This document shows positions 13,667 to 15,477 of a DNA stretch of 15,477 bases, piece by piece; the stretch's first letter is position 1, and each line of letters begins with the position of its first letter. This DNA comes from JBBTWV01 sp038062615 (lineage in GTDB: Bacteria; Patescibacteriota; Gracilibacteria; UBA1369; UM-FILTER-53-11): NCBI GenBank assembly GCA_038062615.1, contig JBBTWV010000081.1:1-15477 (forward strand), given 5' to 3'. The notes under the pieces were generated by a model. The model ran no database searches. It worked only from the letters and a program-made list of their open reading frames with translations, and was not told the origin of the DNA. The position numbers and the translations under genes are program-made.

Positions 13667-13731
13667 AGGCCGAGCCGTAGCGAGGCTAAGCCGATAATGC
13701 CCCAACGTGACGTTGGGGCAACCTTATTTTT
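13667..13731 (+). repeat. Structured dispersed repeat, copy 2, ending in a terminator-like hairpin
   Basis: Same plan as 9309-9369: AGGCCGAGCC, AGCGAGGCTAAGCC (24 of 26 positions identical to copy 1), then the stem TGCCCCAACG (13698-13707) / CGTTGGGGCA (13711-13720) with a 3-base loop, then ACCTTATTTTT. The second stem differs in sequence from copy 1 but remains perfectly paired. It fills part of the otherwise gene-free stretch 13608-13908; the rest holds a 17-bp direct repeat and AT-rich DNA before the pilin. Confidence 0.65.
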
Positions 13732-13908
13732 ATGAAAAATTATGAACGGATTTTTACTCTAAATCCAAATACCCTGCTTATCAATAATTTTGAGTTGCCA
13801 CTACCTAAGTTCTGAATCAGGGCGACAGACACTTTCCGTTGCGCCAGTCTCGCAATAAGTGATAAAATTCGGCTTAGAAAAGATTTTTATTAATAACCTT
13901 ATCTCTCT

Positions 13909-14406
13909 ATGGTACGTAAACTCCAATCTTTGATTGGCAAGTCAAAGGGCTTCACGCTCATTGAACTGCTCATCGTCATCGCGATTATTGCCATCCTCAC
14001 GGTGGCCTTTTTACCCAGTGCTTTAAAAGCTCCGGCAAGAGCCAGGGATGCAGGGAATGTGAAGCTGCTTAATGATATCGCTTCCGCGGTAGAGACATAC
14101 AAGGCAAGCACGACTGCTTATCCGTCAACAGTTGTGGCCGGTGCCGTTGATGCTCCCTTATTGGCAAAACTTGGAGTAACCCTTCCTGCTGGTGCTCCCA
14201 CAATATATTATTGCTCTACTACTCCTGCGGCAGCGGGCGGAAGTTATAGGCTAGGATTCGTACCTCAAGTTACATCCAATGTTAATTCGGGCTGGAATAT
14301 TGCAAAATTTACCGACTTACCAGTTAATGGCGATTGCGCTGCTGATTTAGGCACGCCGGCGACACCTTTGGCTACCCACATGTATGTCTTAAAGGGCCCG
14401 CTCTAA
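13909..14406 (+). CDS. Type IV pilin / type II pseudopilin-like protein (165 aa)
   Basis: Structural subunit of a type IV pilus or a related fibre, inserted in the membrane, then cut and N-methylated by a prepilin peptidase. The leader MVRKLQSLIGKSKG ends at Gly14; the mature protein starts FTLIELLIVIAIIAIL with Phe at +1 and the conserved Glu at +5 (residue 19), followed by the hydrophobic assembly helix (~15-36). A GspG-like helix follows (KAPARARDAGNVKLLNDIASAVETYKASTTAYPS, ~45-77). The C-terminal half is a small beta region with two cysteines (in YYCST and GDCAA) that could form the usual disulfide loop. No Shine-Dalgarno sequence; a TATTAA box lies at 13888-13893. The gene is single, closed by a strong terminator, and no other pilus gene is in the window. 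Confidence 0.9.
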   Translation: MVRKLQSLIGKSKGFTLIELLIVIAIIAILTVAFLPSALKAPARARDAGNVKLLNDIASAVETYKASTTAYPSTVVAGAVDAPLLAKLGVTLPAGAPTIYYCSTTPAAAGGSYRLGFVPQVTSNVNSGWNIAKFTDLPVNGDCAADLGTPATPLATHMYVLKGPL

Positions 14407-14430
14407 TTAGCTTATATCTTTTTGATTTTA

Positions 14431-14468
14431 AAACCCCGAGTTGAGATGAGTCTCCTCGGGTTTTTTTG
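14431..14468 (+). terminator. Intrinsic terminator of the pilin gene
   Basis: CCCGAG (14435-14440) pairs with CTCGGG (14455-14460), extended inside by GAGA (14443-14446) and TCTC (14451-14454) around a 4-base loop. TTTTTTTG follows at once. It lies 25 bases after the pilin stop codon; the A-run before it could also serve the opposite strand. Confidence 0.9.
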
Positions 14469-14537
14469 TTTTTCGCCCAAGCCCTACGCAAAAAATAAAC
14501 TCAATTTTTGCCAAGCCGTTTTTAACCTGTTATAGGA

Positions 14538-14543
14538 TAAAAT
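14538..14543 (+). promoter_or_regulatory. Candidate -10 box of the terminal gene
   Basis: TAAAAT lies 12 bases before the ATG at 14556, implying a leader of only a few bases. The -35 is unclear. Confidence 0.35.
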
Positions 14544-14555
14544 ATAGGGTTAGAA

Positions 14556-15477
14556 ATGACCTTTCAACGAATTCAAAAACTTGTCATCATTCCGGTCCTG
14601 ATTTTAGCTATCATCGGGCCTACGCTCGCGCCTTTGGCGGAGAGCTTTACGTTTCCGGATCGCTACGACCTTGTGGCCATTGTGGTGGAGCAGAGCTTGT
14701 ATGCCGATCCCAATGACTACGATGGTCTTATTGATGAGGTCCCGCTCGGCACACCCATAAGCAAAACCAACATCAAAGCCCGCGTGGATCGTTATGCCAT
14801 TGATCTTCAAAATGCCTTACCCGGCACGCGTGCCGTCATTATTCAGGCCGATCGTTTAGAAAAACCGGCCAATATTGCCGCGGTTTTGGAGCGACTGTAC
14901 CGTGAAGGTGATCCCAAAGAACCTGGTCGCATTGCCTATCTTAAAGGCTTGGTGATTATCGGTGAGGTGCCTTTGCCGGTGGTAAATAAGCGCGGAAATC
15001 GCTTTATTTCACTTTTTCCTTACACTGATTTTGACGAAAAAGCGTACGTTTGGAATTCTGCGACGGAGGATTTTGAGTTAGCCGGGGAAAATCAAACTCC
15101 TCAACCAGAAATTTGGCATGGCGTAATTCGCCCTCCGGTAAGCCTTAAAAACGTCGAGGCAAAAAAAATGCTGGCGTCATACTTTGATAAAAATCACCTC
15201 TATCATTTAGGCGATGAATCCTACGCCAAGTTTGATCGCAAAATATTTTTTCAGGATTATATTGAAGAAGCCAAAAATCTCAACGCGACGGCGTATCAAA
15301 ATTATTTAAAATTTTTGGAGCATCAGGGTGACGTGGCTTATTTGCGCTACACCAAAAAGTTGTATGCAGATTTGGCTGGCCGCGCGGAAGGAGAAGCAGA
15401 TCCCGCCGCTGAGCAAGAAGAAATTGATTCGCTTATTGCCGAGCTTAAAGCCGGTGGAATTCCTTTTGATGATGCGG
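14556..15477 (+). CDS. Large secreted protein of unknown function, 5' part only
   Basis: The frame starts with ATG at 14556 and stays open for 307 codons to the window end, so the C-terminus is missing. Residues ~8-29 form a signal peptide or anchor (LVIIPVLILAIIGPTLAPLAES). The visible mature part begins with an alpha/beta pattern: DLVAIVVEQSLYAD, a helix RVDRYAIDLQNALPG, strand TRAVIIQAD, helix NIAAVLERLYREGD, strand LKGLVIIGEVPLPVVN and SLFPYTDFDEKAYVW. A strand ending in IIGEVPLP after a Rossmann-like start recalls the caspase/gingipain (C25-like) fold, but I cannot see a catalytic His-Cys pair in the visible part, so this is only a suggestion. The rest is charged and helical (~205-300). 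No Shine-Dalgarno sequence; TAAAAT is 12 bases upstream. It follows the pilin terminator, so it is its own unit. Confidence 0.75.
   Translation, partial: MTFQRIQKLVIIPVLILAIIGPTLAPLAESFTFPDRYDLVAIVVEQSLYADPNDYDGLIDEVPLGTPISKTNIKARVDRYAIDLQNALPGTRAVIIQADRLEKPANIAAVLERLYREGDPKEPGRIAYLKGLVIIGEVPLPVVNKRGNRFISLFPYTDFDEKAYVWNSATEDFELAGENQTPQPEIWHGVIRPPVSLKNVEAKKMLASYFDKNHLYHLGDESYAKFDRKIFFQDYIEEAKNLNATAYQNYLKFLEHQGDVAYLRYTKKLYADLAGRAEGEADPAAEQEEIDSLIAELKAGGIPFDDA

Noticed and set aside
13800..13860. GGGCGACAGACACTTT-like words before the pilin, reminiscent of ends of IS200-type or REP-associated elements
   Set aside because: No inverted partner, transposase or second copy in the window; too weak to call.
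1..15477. tRNA, rRNA and riboswitch genes
   Set aside because: No cloverleaf with a T-arm GGTTCRA motif, no rRNA signature and no recognisable riboswitch core was seen on either strand. GGTTCG words at 7105 and 7972 lie in the attC-like repeats, not in tRNA arms.

Overview
The window suggests a bacterium of the Candidate Phyla Radiation (Patescibacteria), perhaps of the Peregrinibacteria/Gracilibacteria side. Evidence: a long secreted protein (1410-4142) with three copies of a G-W/F/Y-x-W-x-D-x-x-G-W/Y surface repeat, a GspG/PilE-like pilin, many secreted proteins of unknown role, and start codons without a Shine-Dalgarno sequence but with a -10 hexamer a few bases upstream. The lineage is an inference; no rRNA, tRNA or marker gene is present. 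Long reading frames without in-frame TGA show that TGA is not read as an amino acid, yet none of the 13 intact stop codons is TGA (11 TAA, 2 TAG).

Layout. 1-282: 3' end of an unknown plus-strand gene. 347-1283: a minus-strand DKNYY-repeat gene split in two by an apparent +1 frameshift. 1410-4142: a 910-residue surface protein, divergent from 4245-6380, a CHASE2 / class III adenylate cyclase with all catalytic residues visible. 6381-6747: no gene, but a 183-bp inverted-repeat element, palindromes and a -10 box. 6658-8490: an AT-rich accessory block whose layout resembles integron gene cassettes: GTTAAAC, an unknown 90-residue gene, a long attC-like fold ending in GTTATGC, an unknown 235-residue gene, a second attC-like left half, then a hicBA toxin-antitoxin pair. 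No integrase is seen, so at most this is an integrase-less cassette cluster. 8523-9218: a secreted HEXXH metallopeptidase-like protein.

9309-13733: a GC-rich segment bracketed by two same-orientation copies of a structured repeat. It carries a minus-strand pair, a lipoprotein (12345-13121) and a 941-residue secreted M23 peptidase with eight Cys/Asp-rich MopE-type metal-binding repeats and a fibronectin-like domain (9392-12217). These two genes have clear Shine-Dalgarno sites and GC-rich codons, unlike their neighbours, which suggests horizontal acquisition. A 108-bp palindromic repeat lies between them. 13392-13607 is a small helical protein.

13909-15477: a type IV pilin/pseudopilin with a strong intrinsic terminator, then the first 307 codons of a large secreted protein that runs off the window.

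Most recognisable products act at or outside the membrane (pilin, surface protein, wall peptidase, lipoprotein, metallopeptidase, membrane cyclase). The short block at 6658-8490 is different: small orphan proteins and a toxin-antitoxin pair, as is usual for mobile cassettes.
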